DNA of 9,834 bases from CAJBLF01 sp964542965 (GTDB taxonomy: Bacteria > Patescibacteriota > Gracilibacteria > Absconditabacterales > Absconditicoccaceae). A program made the translations under genes and the position numbers. The stretch spans positions 1 to 9,834 of the forward strand of contig CAZIVH010000033.1 of assembly GCA_964542965.1 (NCBI GenBank), given 5' to 3'. The notes under the pieces are model-generated. The model made no database searches. It saw only the letters and a list, made by a program, of their open reading frames with translations, and had not been told where the DNA came from. Of the stretch, positions 1 through 6,850 are shown piece after piece; within the stretch, counting starts at the first letter, position 1, and every line of letters begins with the position of its first letter.

Positions 1-28
1 TTGCAAAAAAAACATTTTCAGATATAAT
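1..28 (+). promoter_or_regulatory. Predicted sigma70-type promoter of the metallopeptidase-like gene
   Basis: A TTGCAA -35 box (1-6) is separated by 16 bases from a perfect TATAAT -10 box (23-28). Transcription would begin near position 35, leaving a leader of about 23 bases before the ATG at 58. The first 13 bases, TTGC followed by eight A and a C, recur exactly in the promoter at 1237-1264 with the same spacing, which strengthens both calls. The A-tract directly after the -35 box could stiffen or bend the spacer. The element starts at the window edge, so an upstream activator site or UP element would not be visible. Confidence 0.7.
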
Positions 29-57
29 CAGTATGTTTACATAAAATTAGTAGATAT

Positions 58-1212
58 ATGAGATATATCACATCTCAGGAATGATACGAACAGAATATCA
101 GCGACATAAAAGATATCAATGTCCTTCAGCTTATCAGCAATGAGGACAAAGCTATGTATGAGCTTTTTGCCGATAAAGGAAAAGATAAACTACCAGAATT
201 GGACATTGAAACCATAGTCGTAAACGCCTTTTCCAAACAGATAGCAAAGGATATGGGGATACAAGGAGTAGAAACGCTTGAAGATCTGTGCGAAAACACA
301 GCATTTTTGGAAAAAGTAGAACACATGATCACAAAGCACGAACAACAAGAATTGGAGACAGACAATAGAAGACCTATAGATAAATATCTTTTTGATCCAC
401 TGAACAGGATATTCAACGTCAAAGCAGGGATATACGAACAACTCGTCAAAGATGATGTCATAACGCCATCAACCAAAAAGCCAGGACAAATCTTGGATGC
501 CATAGAAGAATGATATTTCGATTTCACAGAATCCGACAAGGAAAATAAGGAAAAATTAGCAAACATGAAAAATACCTATGCAAATATAGAGATTGATGAT
601 ACTATTCCGCTAGATATCCAATACACAATTTTTCAAGCTTACAAAAGATATCCAGAACTGCGATGAAAAAAAATCATCTTCAAATGAGTGAACGGATTCA
701 CCACTATGCCATCAAAACAGCACGTCATGAGATCGCAGATAGATATCCACTCATTGATAAAAGAAACGCTCCCTGGAAAACTTGACGATAAACGCAGATA
801 TATCATTTACGTTAATCTTATTGATAAAGAATGAGTAGTGACATTACCACAGCTCGATCAAAATTCCAAATGATGAGTAATGTCACATGAACTATATCAT
901 ACCTTGCATTACTCAACCATGTCACCAAAAAAATATGTAAAATTCGGTCTATGATTTATCTCTTCACCGAGATGGACAAGAGAAATGGAAAAAAGAACGG
1001 ATGTCGGATCCATAGCACGCGGCACAGGATACGGATTGTTTCACTTCAGGAAAAAAATATTACAGCGATCGAAATCTACATATACAAACTATAAAAGACG
1101 TACGTATCTCACTCCAGAAGAAATCCTCTATGTAATCCTTGCGCATTACAAATCATACGATCAAGCTACAATGAAAAAAGCAATACTACACATAATCAAC
1201 AAAGATTTTTAG
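58..1212 (+). CDS. Predicted HExxH zinc metallopeptidase-like protein, 384 aa
   Basis: The reading frame is open only if UGA is glycine. It has eight in-frame UGA codons (residues 9, 152, 203, 210, 259, 272, 273 and 299) and stops at TAG. An upstream in-frame TAA at 25-27 makes the ATG at 58 the first ATG available. The N-terminal half is charged and helical, with no signal peptide or membrane segment, so it is probably cytoplasmic. The C-terminal third carries the HELYH motif (H277, E278, H281), the zinc-binding and catalytic signature of gluzincin-type peptidases. About 28 residues later comes REMEKRTD (E309, E311, D314), in the place where such enzymes supply the third, glutamate zinc ligand. 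It is followed by a Gly-rich ARGTGYG stretch. Two UGA-coded glycines sit just before the motif. I cannot assign a peptidase family or substrate. It is transcribed alone, upstream of the surface-protein gene, which has its own promoter. Confidence 0.8.
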
Positions 1213-1236
1213 TTGTATAGAGAAAGCGCAATTTAA

Positions 1237-1264
1237 TTGCAAAAAAAACGATTTTGCTTATACT
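1237..1264 (+). promoter_or_regulatory. Predicted promoter of the surface-protein gene
   Basis: TTGCAA (1237-1242), a 16-base spacer and TATACT (1259-1264) form a good sigma70-type promoter. Transcription would start near 1271, giving a leader of about 70 bases. The sequence 1237-1249 is identical to 1-13, the promoter of the preceding gene, so the two may be co-regulated or derive from a duplication. A small palindrome, GCAATTTAATTGC (1228-1240), overlaps the -35 box and could be an operator. That last point is inference from symmetry alone. Confidence 0.7.
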
Positions 1265-1306
1265 ATATATAGGAGCAAGGGAACAGAATCCAACAACAAG
1301 GACATT

Positions 1307-1334
1307 CCACCTTCTACCTTTCACCTTCCACCTT
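1307..1334 (+). repeat. Four tandem heptamers (consensus YYACCTT) in the 5' leader
   Basis: Four uninterrupted 7-base units follow one another: CCACCTT, CTACCTT, TCACCTT and CCACCTT. They lie wholly within the predicted leader of the surface-protein gene and end seven bases before its start codon. The register is exact and only the first two pyrimidines of each unit vary. The other strand reads as an AAGGTRR-type repeat. Heptameric short tandem repeats are known as dispersed elements in some bacteria, for example cyanobacteria. Whether this is such an element or a translation control site cannot be told from one copy. Confidence 0.75.
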
Positions 1335-1340
1335 AGAAAT

Positions 1341-4232
1341 ATGAAGAAATATTTCTGACTGATACTTTCATCGATTTTATTGCTTTGAACATCGATAGCA
1401 GGCAGCTACGAAGATTTTTCCAATCAACTGGAAAAGATGGGATTGGATGTACAATCTATCGAAAGACAAGACAGCATATCGCGTTACGAATTGGCAAGAT
1501 TGCTCAATATGGTAGAATGCAAGGATTGTATCAATCCAAAACAGGATATGATAGAAAAATACGTACAACAATTCCGAGCAAAATTCGCGACGACACCAGG
1601 GAAAGATTTCCGTGATATAGATTATCTCTGATGATTGTATAACAACAGCTCATATTATTACTGCGTAGCGTACGTAGGAGACAATACCTACATGAGATGA
1701 TATCCTCAAGCCACAAGTCCCGTCTGCGGAGGAAAATTCTGTGGAGAGAAAAGCACGACCACAGCAGAGTTCCTGCAAGTGGTGATAAATATATTAGCGA
1801 AATATATCTACAAGGATCTGTTCCTCAACTGGAAGGAAGTGAGCGCTCGAGTGAATAAGCTCAGTGCGGATAGTTACGAAGCGAAGAACTTCAACAGTAC
1901 GGACAGGCAACTCATAGCGGACAAGATAACGAAATGTGACAACATCTGCGCTTTGCAGAACAACAATGAAGTGAATCTCTATCTGAAATATTGTATGTTC
2001 AATATCAAGAATTGCAAGATGCAAGAAATCGGGAAAATCAGGGAAGGATATCGGCCAGTAGCTGAACTCAACGTGCTCTCTAAACAGGATATCATAAATC
2101 TGGATCAAAACCTGCGAAAAAGCACAGACAAATCTATAGACGGGAAAACAGTACTAGAGACGCTATTCAAACTCAACGGTAAAATCGATTGTAGATTCGA
2201 CAATGACTATGATTGTGACGGATTATATAATGCAGAAGATAGCTGTCCAAACATCTACAACCCAAAGCAGAAGGATTTTGACAAGGACGGGATCGGCGAT
2301 GCGTGCGATGATGATATAGATAATGACGGCAGCAAAAACCCTATAGGCATAATCGATGATGAATGAAAGATAGATATATCAAAATGGACTACCGATATGG
2401 ACAATTGCCTCTTTGTCATAAATCCAGATCAAAAAGATATAAACGAAAACAATATAGGAAACGAATGTGAAAGTTCAAACAATCAGATAGGAATCTATAT
2501 CAATATCGACAAATTGGATGGCATCGCACCGTTGACTACTACATTCAGTGCAATGACCTCATGAGATATCAAAGGAATAATACGAGATTTTGGTGACGGG
2601 ACACAAGGGGAATGAACACCGATAACTCATACCTTCCTATCGCCTGGTATGTATAATGTGCAAACAACCGCCAAATGAGCCACAACAGACGTCAAAGCGC
2701 AAACTATAGTGGTCATTTGAGGACAAGCAGGAGACGACAAGGCATTACAAACCAGAGCAAGCCTGATAGGAGGAAAAATCGGTACCGAAAGTTTGCTTTC
2801 TGCATCACCGATAGGGACATTCGATGAGATCCAACGGACATTTGCCAATGAGGGCATTACACTCAAAAAGGCGCCTATGGAAACAATTAAGAAAATATTC
2901 ACAGAGCCAGGAGAGAATCCGGTGATGATAAAAGGATATAGAAACGGAAAATTGGCAGGCATCAGTGCTTTTACGATAGGCATAGGAGAAGAATGAAGAT
3001 GAGCGATATTGAGAAGCGATACCGCAAGTCCGATAATACAGCAACCAATACTATTCGATACGAAAACATATAATATCAATCAAGATGACATCATAAATGT
3101 ATTCCGGGATTTCGGAGACAATACCAAAAAAAGCAACACAGCGCTAACAATGGAATATACATATTCGCAACCAGGCAAAAGGGTTGTAACACAGACCATA
3201 AGGCTTATCGACGGGAAAACACTAACAAACAGGCTAACCATAAATATAACGGATACATCATTGTTGGCCTCTTACGCATTATTGATGACGCCATCGAAAC
3301 TCATAGCAAAAATAGGGGAAAAAATAGATTTTTCCACGCGTATCGTAGGAAATCTCATGAAGACACCGGTTATCCAAATATTTGAGTTTGCAGACGGCAC
3401 AACACAGAAAAAAGACGGTACAGAAAAAATGCCAAGCCTCTTTACGCACAGCTATCAAAAAGACAGTATCACTACGCCTCAGGATAGTATATTTATCAAT
3501 CAATGTACCTATCTAAAGAATCAAGCGACCATTAGTATACAAGGGATAGATATGTGTTTGGATGCAAAGATTCAATGAAAACTAAAAGAAACATACAAAT
3601 GCGACATGGATAAGGATGGCATACCTGATATTTGCGACACGGATATTGATGGAGACGGTAAGTTAAATCTCTTAGGAATAATCAATTTTGAAAACAAGGA
3701 CTGTTCATACGGAATAAACAACAGCGAAAACACAAACGACAAAGGGAACAACAATATCAATCAAGAAACCATAACGAAACATTATCAAGGCGTATGTTCG
3801 CTCGATAACGCTCCTTTCTACATCAATCCAGATCAATTGGATCTCAATGAAGACGGCATAGGTGATGTACAATATGAATTACCGACAGAGAATATATGAA
3901 CAGGAAACGAAGAAGCTATCGATAGTGACAGAGATGGAATCATCGACGAAAAAGACCTTTGTCCCACAATCCAAGAAACACGAAATACCATAAACGATGA
4001 AGACGGGTGCCCGGAAGTGGGAGATGAGATAGCATGCTCTCCGATAGATCCTCTGGCGGATATCGTCAATGACACCATGATCATCAAGCCTACAACCTGT
4101 AATCAATGTCCTTGCCAATTCTGAGATTATGCAAGCGATCTTACGAATAATGATCAAGTCAGGGCAGTTTTGCGAAATAAAGAAAAAACAATCCAATACA
4201 AATTTTCTCAACCATGGATTGTTACTTTCTAG
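1341..4232 (+). CDS. Large secreted surface protein: SLH-like N-terminus, thrombospondin type 3 and PKD-like repeats, 963 aa
   Basis: The frame runs 963 codons to TAG with 15 UGA codons read as glycine. Residues 1-21 form a signal peptide (two lysines, then a hydrophobic core containing UGA-coded G6 and G16), so the protein is exported. Residues about 45-155 resemble a divergent S-layer-homology region: an ISRYELARLL start, an FRDIDYL segment, AYVGDNTYMRGYP and TTAEFLQVV. Calcium-binding thrombospondin-type-3 repeats (DxDxDG with CP and CD) occur at about 287-335, 756-772, 830-842 and 861-885. PKD-like beta-sandwich domains carry DFGDGT at 416-421, DFGDNT at 590-595 and FADGTT near 684-689. 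The last 50 residues hold a CNQCPC cluster (C920, C923, C925), possibly a cell-wall or export-related tail. Its gene ends 15 bases from the convergent ferredoxin gene. Known use of these domains suggests an adhesive, calcium-stabilised envelope protein. The host-contact role is inference. Confidence 0.88.
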
Positions 4233-4247
4233 TATATGACAATAAAA

Positions 4248-4424
4248 TTATAATTCGATAGCTCACATAGGGCAGAGAGTTTTAGCTTGCTCTGCAGCAG
4301 CTTTTTCCTCTGGAGTCTCAGGCTGTTTAATAACTGTAGCAGGGATGCCTTCAACCTTAAATATGTCTTTGGCTACACTAGCGCATACGCCACAGCCAAT
4401 ACATTTTTCATTTACCTTGACCAT
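4248..4424 (-). CDS. Small 4Fe-4S ferredoxin, 58 aa
   Basis: This is a soluble one-electron carrier with a single [4Fe-4S] cluster. The cluster ligands are C8, C11 and C14 in CIGCGVC, and C51 in the C-terminal CPMGAIEL. That is the usual pattern of short monocluster ferredoxins, as is the acidic and Ala-rich segment between them. The glycine of CPMGAIEL (residue 54) is encoded by UGA, where relatives have glycine, so under the standard code the protein would lose its last five residues. It stops at TAA. The ATG lies 24 bases after the stop of the four-helix membrane protein gene, so it is probably the last gene of that minus-strand transcript. No partner oxidoreductase is visible in the window. 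Confidence 0.9.
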
Positions 4425-4448
4425 AATAGACAAATAAACAAGATAAAA

Positions 4449-5081
4449 CTATTCTTGATGATGGATATGATGATGTTCTTGAGATTCTTCTCACTCTTCT
4501 TCATCAAAGAGCCCTTTGAACGATTTTTTGTGTTGGATCTCTTTCATGGCGTCTTCATCGACTACATTTACGATCTTTGTCTTGCCAGCGTTTTCTTTTG
4601 CATGTTTAAGCACCGATATCAAGGTAAGTACAAGTCACAAAAGGAGGAAAAGCTGGATGAAATAATACGACCCCGTAAGCTTGATGGTCTGGGTGCTTAT
4701 GCCTACGACACTGATAGCATCACCTATTCCTAGGAAAGCCGTCGCAATGATCCGCAAGAAGCCGAAGTTGAAGAGAGAATCATTTTCCTTGAATCCGAAA
4801 TATCCTATGACGAAATTCTTGAATTTGAAGCTTATGTTCCGACTAAGAAGTACAACCATAGAAACTAGGATAATCAGCAATGTCTTGAATAAGTGTCCAT
4901 TGAATAGCCAAACAGAACGAGATATATCATTCACAGGAGCTATCTTGATAAGCGGCAGAACCACAAGGAAGAAACTAAGCGCTCGCAAATAGAGGACAAA
5001 AATCTTTTGATGTTTGGTGAATCTTCAGAATTTTTGGACTAATTGTGAAATTTTTCCAGAGAGATTGAATTTTTTATGCAT
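4449..5081 (-). CDS. Four-helix integral membrane protein with His-rich C-terminal tail, 210 aa
   Basis: I do not recognise the family. The ATG at 5081 is the only ATG after the in-frame TAA at 5097-5099. The gene ends at TAG and uses UGA at residues 19, 149 and 197. A basic N-terminus (MHKKFN, then KHQK) precedes four hydrophobic segments at about 26-48, 63-81, 108-129 and 138-161. UGA-coded G149 lies inside the fourth segment, so stopping there would destroy a transmembrane helix. The C-terminal 50 residues are charged and soluble, with an EEEGEE patch and a final SQEHHHIHHQE holding five histidines that could bind a metal. It lies between a two-helix membrane protein and a ferredoxin, which suggests, without showing, a membrane redox or transport role. 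Confidence 0.8.
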
Positions 5082-5172
5082 CTCGAAAAAGAAAAATTAA
5101 AAGGCATATATTCTGAGTAGTAATGATTTATCGGGCATTTTCAAACATATTTATCCGAGCGCCTGATAGAGA

Positions 5173-5613
5173 CTAAAGGCTATATGAATCATCAACGATA
5201 TCTTGAGATGAAGGACTGGAAGTATCAAGTTTGTAATACATATCTCCGCGATATTCACTATTTTCCTGGCTTTGCTTTATGATATCGCCCAGATTAAACA
5301 ATCCATTGATAAGTTCTCCTGCTCTGCTGAAAATATTCTTAGGTGTGTAGACATCGTATTGTGGGACCTTCATGAGTCTCAATACCGTAGGTATCAAAAA
5401 AAGAAGCAATATAGTAAGAATGACTCCTATAATCATAAATCTGATGCTATTCCGTCATTTTTTCTTGTTTTCCTCTTTGTTATGAGAAAAAATGAACATG
5501 ATGATGGCACGAATAAAGGTATAGATACATCATACGATAACCAAAATCACCACCAAAGCCAAAACGGTCAAGATGATATTCTGGAAATCTGTGTTGGTAT
5601 AAACAGCGCTCAT
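5173..5613 (-). CDS. Two-helix membrane protein of unknown function, 146 aa
   Basis: I do not recognise the family. The frame ends at TAG and contains two UGA glycines (residues 28 and 53). The ATG at 5613 places a long hydrophobic segment at about 12-43. A basic loop rich in Lys, Asn and Glu follows at about 45-58, then a second helix at about 59-81. The C-terminal 65 residues are soluble and rich in Ser, Asp and Tyr. The basic loop suggests both termini face outward. The frame stays open upstream to a TAA at 5674, but that region overlaps the end of rpsP, so the ATG 35 bases after the rpsP stop is preferred. A 91-base gap separates it from the next membrane protein gene. A TrbC/VirB2-like pilin was considered because of the two-helix shape, but there is no supporting motif. 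Confidence 0.78.
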
Positions 5614-5648
5614 GATGAAATAATAGGGAAAAGAGGTAAAATATCTGA

Positions 5649-5948
5649 CTATTTTTTCTCCTCTTTCTTCGTCTTAGCTGTTCTTTCTCTATGTTCGATG
5701 AATTTATTGAATAATTCGTTCTTCGTCTCCTTGAAAAGAATCTTTGCTAATCTTTCTGATGGTTTAGCGCCCTTTTGGATCCAAGATACGATAGCGTCGG
5801 TATCTACGTTCAATACGTGCTTTACAGGATCATAAGATCACAACACTTCCTTATATCAAAATTTTACTGGTTTAGTATGTTCAGAAAGAACAACTCTATA
5901 GACAGCAAGGTTTGTTCTTCCATGTCTTGAAAGTCTGATAACTAACAT
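5649..5948 (-). CDS. rpsP: 30S ribosomal protein S16, 99 aa
   Basis: S16 binds 16S rRNA and helps assemble the 30S body. The start MLVIRLSRHG, then AVYRVV, KEVLGSYDP, the W of VSWIQKGAKPSER and a basic tail follow the S16 family from end to end. The length of 99 residues falls in the usual range of about 80-100. Two in-frame UGA codons give G31 and G37. G37 is the glycine of the conserved G-x-YDP motif, which is among the best evidence for recoding in this window. The gene stops at TAG. It follows rpmG by 39 bases and precedes the two-helix membrane protein by 35 bases, all on one strand. The upstream bases (ACCAATCAC) contain no Shine-Dalgarno match. Confidence 0.96.
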
Positions 5949-5987
5949 GTGATTGGTATAAAAAATCTAAAAGATGAAATAATGGTA

Positions 5988-6161
5988 TTATTTCAATTTT
6001 TCTCTCGATACATGAGAGGTTTTTTTCTTGTCCTGCTTGCAATACTTTTTCAATTCCAACTTCTGAGTCTGTGTCTTGTTGATGCTCGTGTGATAATTGG
6101 TTTTTCCACATTCCTTGCATTGCATAGCTACAACGATTCTTCATCATTTTTTCTTGGCCAT
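5988..6161 (-). CDS. rpmG: 50S ribosomal protein L33, 57 aa
   Basis: L33 is a small 50S protein located near the E site. The sequence begins MAKKK, has CKEC (C15, C18), the family's NYHTSINK and LELKKYC (C41) blocks, and ends basic. The second half of the zinc site reads CKQDKK rather than CxxC. Firmicutes RpmGA-type proteins show a similar CxRDKK, so this may be normal and not a damaged ribbon. Residues 6-7 are two adjacent UGA codons read as Gly-Gly. Under the standard code the protein would stop after MAKKK. It ends at TAA. It lies 54 bases after tRNA-Met and directly upstream of rpsP; linkage of rpmG to tRNA genes is common in bacteria. Confidence 0.95.
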
Positions 6162-6215
6162 GAGAATAAGGTGATAATAAATAAAGCTATTTTGAATGAC
6201 GGTTGATGACTAATT

Positions 6216-6289
6216 TAGCACTGGGCAGATTTGAACCGCCGACCTCGTCCTTATGAGAGACGCGCTCTAACCAACTGAGCTACAGTGCC
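6216..6289 (-). tRNA. tRNA-Met (CAU), elongator type
   Basis: The 74-base gene folds as a complete cloverleaf. Acceptor GGCACTG pairs with CAGTGCT (first pair G-U) with discriminator A. The D arm is GCTC-AGTTGGTTA-GAGC, the anticodon stem CGTCT/GGACG encloses CTCATAA, and the T arm is GGCGG-TTCAAAT-CTGCC. CCA is not encoded. The anticodon is CAU. The first pair is not the unpaired C1-A72 of an initiator, and the D and anticodon arms closely resemble elongator tRNA-Met, so elongator Met is preferred over tRNA-Ile2 (lysidine). Its 5' half is duplicated at 6580-6630. Confidence 0.95.
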
Positions 6290-6298
6290 ATGACATTA

Positions 6299-6553
6299 TT
6301 AATCTTTCCATTCTTCTGACATAAATTTCTCTATAATACTTCTGCTTTTTTGTTTTTTTAGAAATGCTTCTGTTTTTCTTGCTTCTTCCTTAGTCATGTA
6401 AATTCTTGTAAAAAGGAGTTTCTCTACAGGAATTCTTTTTGTTGTAACAGTATTTCAAGCTTTATGATCCAAAAATCTTCTCGCAACATCATTTGTACTT
6501 CAAATATAATACTGTCCATTTATTAATTGTAGCACATACACAAATCGTTTCAT
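6299..6553 (-). CDS. Small GIY-YIG endonuclease-domain protein, 84 aa
   Basis: This is a stand-alone GIY-YIG nuclease domain of the small UvrC/YhbQ-like type, predicted to cut one DNA strand using a tyrosine-centred, metal-dependent site. VYVLQL (Y6) and YYIGST (Y16, G18) form the two halves of the signature. They are followed by the R25/R26 pair, H30 and the KTEAFLKK helix with the likely metal ligand E62. UGA encodes G18, the glycine of YIG itself, and G33, so this motif exists only under table 25. It stops at TAA nine bases before tRNA-Met. It sits between an intact tRNA-Met and a broken copy of that tRNA's 5' half, in direct orientation. That placement suggests a mobile or duplicated unit; a DNA-repair role is the alternative. 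Confidence 0.92.
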
Positions 6554-6579
6554 ATTACGATAGTTATACATAAAGATAT

Positions 6580-6630
6580 CTCGTCCTTATGACCCCGAAA
6601 CGTCGGGGTAACCAACTGAGCTACAGTGCC
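6580..6630 (-). pseudogene. Partial tRNA-Met copy with a hairpin replacing part of the D arm and anticodon stem
   Basis: Read on the minus strand, the first 22 bases (GGCACTGTAGCTCAGTTGG plus TTA) are identical to the 5' end of the intact tRNA-Met. The last 13 bases (TCATAAGGACGAG) match its anticodon loop and 3' stem. Between them, the 11 bases of the intact gene (GAGCGCGTCTC) are replaced by the 16-base palindrome at 6593-6608. The T arm and 3' acceptor strand are absent, so no cloverleaf can form. The eight bases upstream (AATGTCGT) also match the flank of the intact gene at seven positions, so the duplication extends to 6638 and abuts tRNA-Ser. Confidence 0.88.
6593..6608. repeat. Perfect hairpin CCCCGA / TCGGGG inside the tRNA remnant
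   Basis: A 6-bp perfect stem closes a 4-base loop, AACG on the plus strand and CGTT on the minus strand. It is far more G+C-rich than the surrounding DNA. There is no T-tract after it on either strand, so it is not an intrinsic terminator. It interrupts otherwise exact tRNA-Met homology. Confidence 0.85.
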
Positions 6631-6638
6631 ACGACATT

Positions 6639-6725
6639 CGGTGAGGGGGGGATTCGAACCCCCGAGACATTTTACTGTCTGACTCATTAGCAGCGAGCTG
6701 ATTTCAACCACTCATCCACCTCACC
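6639..6725 (-). tRNA. tRNA-Ser (GCU)
   Basis: The 87-base gene has acceptor GGTGAGG pairing with CCTCACC and discriminator G. The D arm reads GATGAGTGGTTGAAATC. The anticodon stem GCTCG/TGAGT carries G-U pairs at both ends and encloses CTGCTAA, giving anticodon GCU. The long variable arm (AGAC/GTCT stem) is typical of class II tRNA-Ser. The T arm is GGGGG-TTCGAAT-CCCCC. CCA is not encoded. It is the first gene of the minus-strand cluster and would decode AGU/AGC. Confidence 0.94.
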
Positions 6726-6764
6726 ACCGATGTTTTTCGTACAAAAAAAAAATCGTGTGGTGAT

Positions 6765-6792
6765 TGTATATATAATTACTGTTGAATTTCAA
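6765..6792 (-). promoter_or_regulatory. Predicted promoter of the tRNA / rpmG / rpsP cluster
   Basis: On the minus strand, TTGAAA (plus-strand 6787-6792) is followed after 16 bases by TATACA (plus-strand 6765-6770). The spacing equals that of the two plus-strand promoters at 1 and 1237. Transcription would start near 6758, about 33 bases before tRNA-Ser. The palindromic TATATATAATTA stretch also supplies a plus-strand TATAAT (6771-6776) that might serve the divergent gene at 6851, although no convincing -35 box accompanies it. Confidence 0.55.
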
Positions 6793-6850
6793 GAACAAAA
6801 ATATACATTTCCAAGCATACAAAAGCAAGTTTTACTCATTAGTGAAAATA

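Larger units (their letters stand above)
6244..6638 (-). repeat. Direct repeats of tRNA-Met 5' sequence flanking the GIY-YIG gene
   Basis: Copy 1 is 6244-6297, within the intact tRNA-Met and its 5' flank. Copy 2 is 6580-6638. Matching blocks are 6244-6256 with 6580-6592 (13 of 13), 6268-6289 with 6609-6630 (22 of 22), and the flanks 6290-6297 with 6631-6638 (7 of 8). Both are in the same orientation, so the nuclease gene lies between direct repeats. The repeat-to-repeat period is about 340 bases. This could be a tandem duplication or the trace of an insertion event at the tRNA gene. Confidence 0.8.

Noticed and set aside
58..1212. Frames broken by TGA, which would read as a run of pseudogenes or frameshifts
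   Set aside because: The frame stays constant across every TGA, stops are always TAA or TAG, and recognised proteins (S16, L33, ferredoxin, GIY-YIG) are intact when TGA is Gly.
1307..1334. CRISPR array
   Set aside because: The units are 7 bases long with no spacers, and no cas gene is nearby.
4287..4733. 148-codon plus-strand open frame
   Set aside because: It overlaps the ferredoxin and four-helix membrane protein genes on the other strand, where the ferredoxin motifs are clear.
5082..5172. Possible short leader peptide or promoter between the two membrane protein genes
   Set aside because: A six-codon ATG frame and a TTGAAA hexamer are present on the minus strand, but there is no matching -10 box and no ribosome site, so neither can be supported.
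5272..5835. 187-codon plus-strand open frame
   Set aside because: It is antisense to rpsP and the two-helix membrane protein, both better supported. Its translation has no recognisable feature.
6299..6553. TGA as selenocysteine or tryptophan
   Set aside because: TGA is too frequent for Sec and falls on positions that are Gly in known families, while conserved Trp positions use TGG.
6593..6608. Intrinsic terminator at the G+C-rich hairpin
   Set aside because: There is no T-tract on either side, and a gene-dense transcript appears to continue past it.
6299..6630. Group I intron with a GIY-YIG gene inside tRNA-Met
   Set aside because: The remnant is not followed by a matching 3' exon. The intact tRNA contains its own complete 5' half, so splicing would not restore a tRNA.
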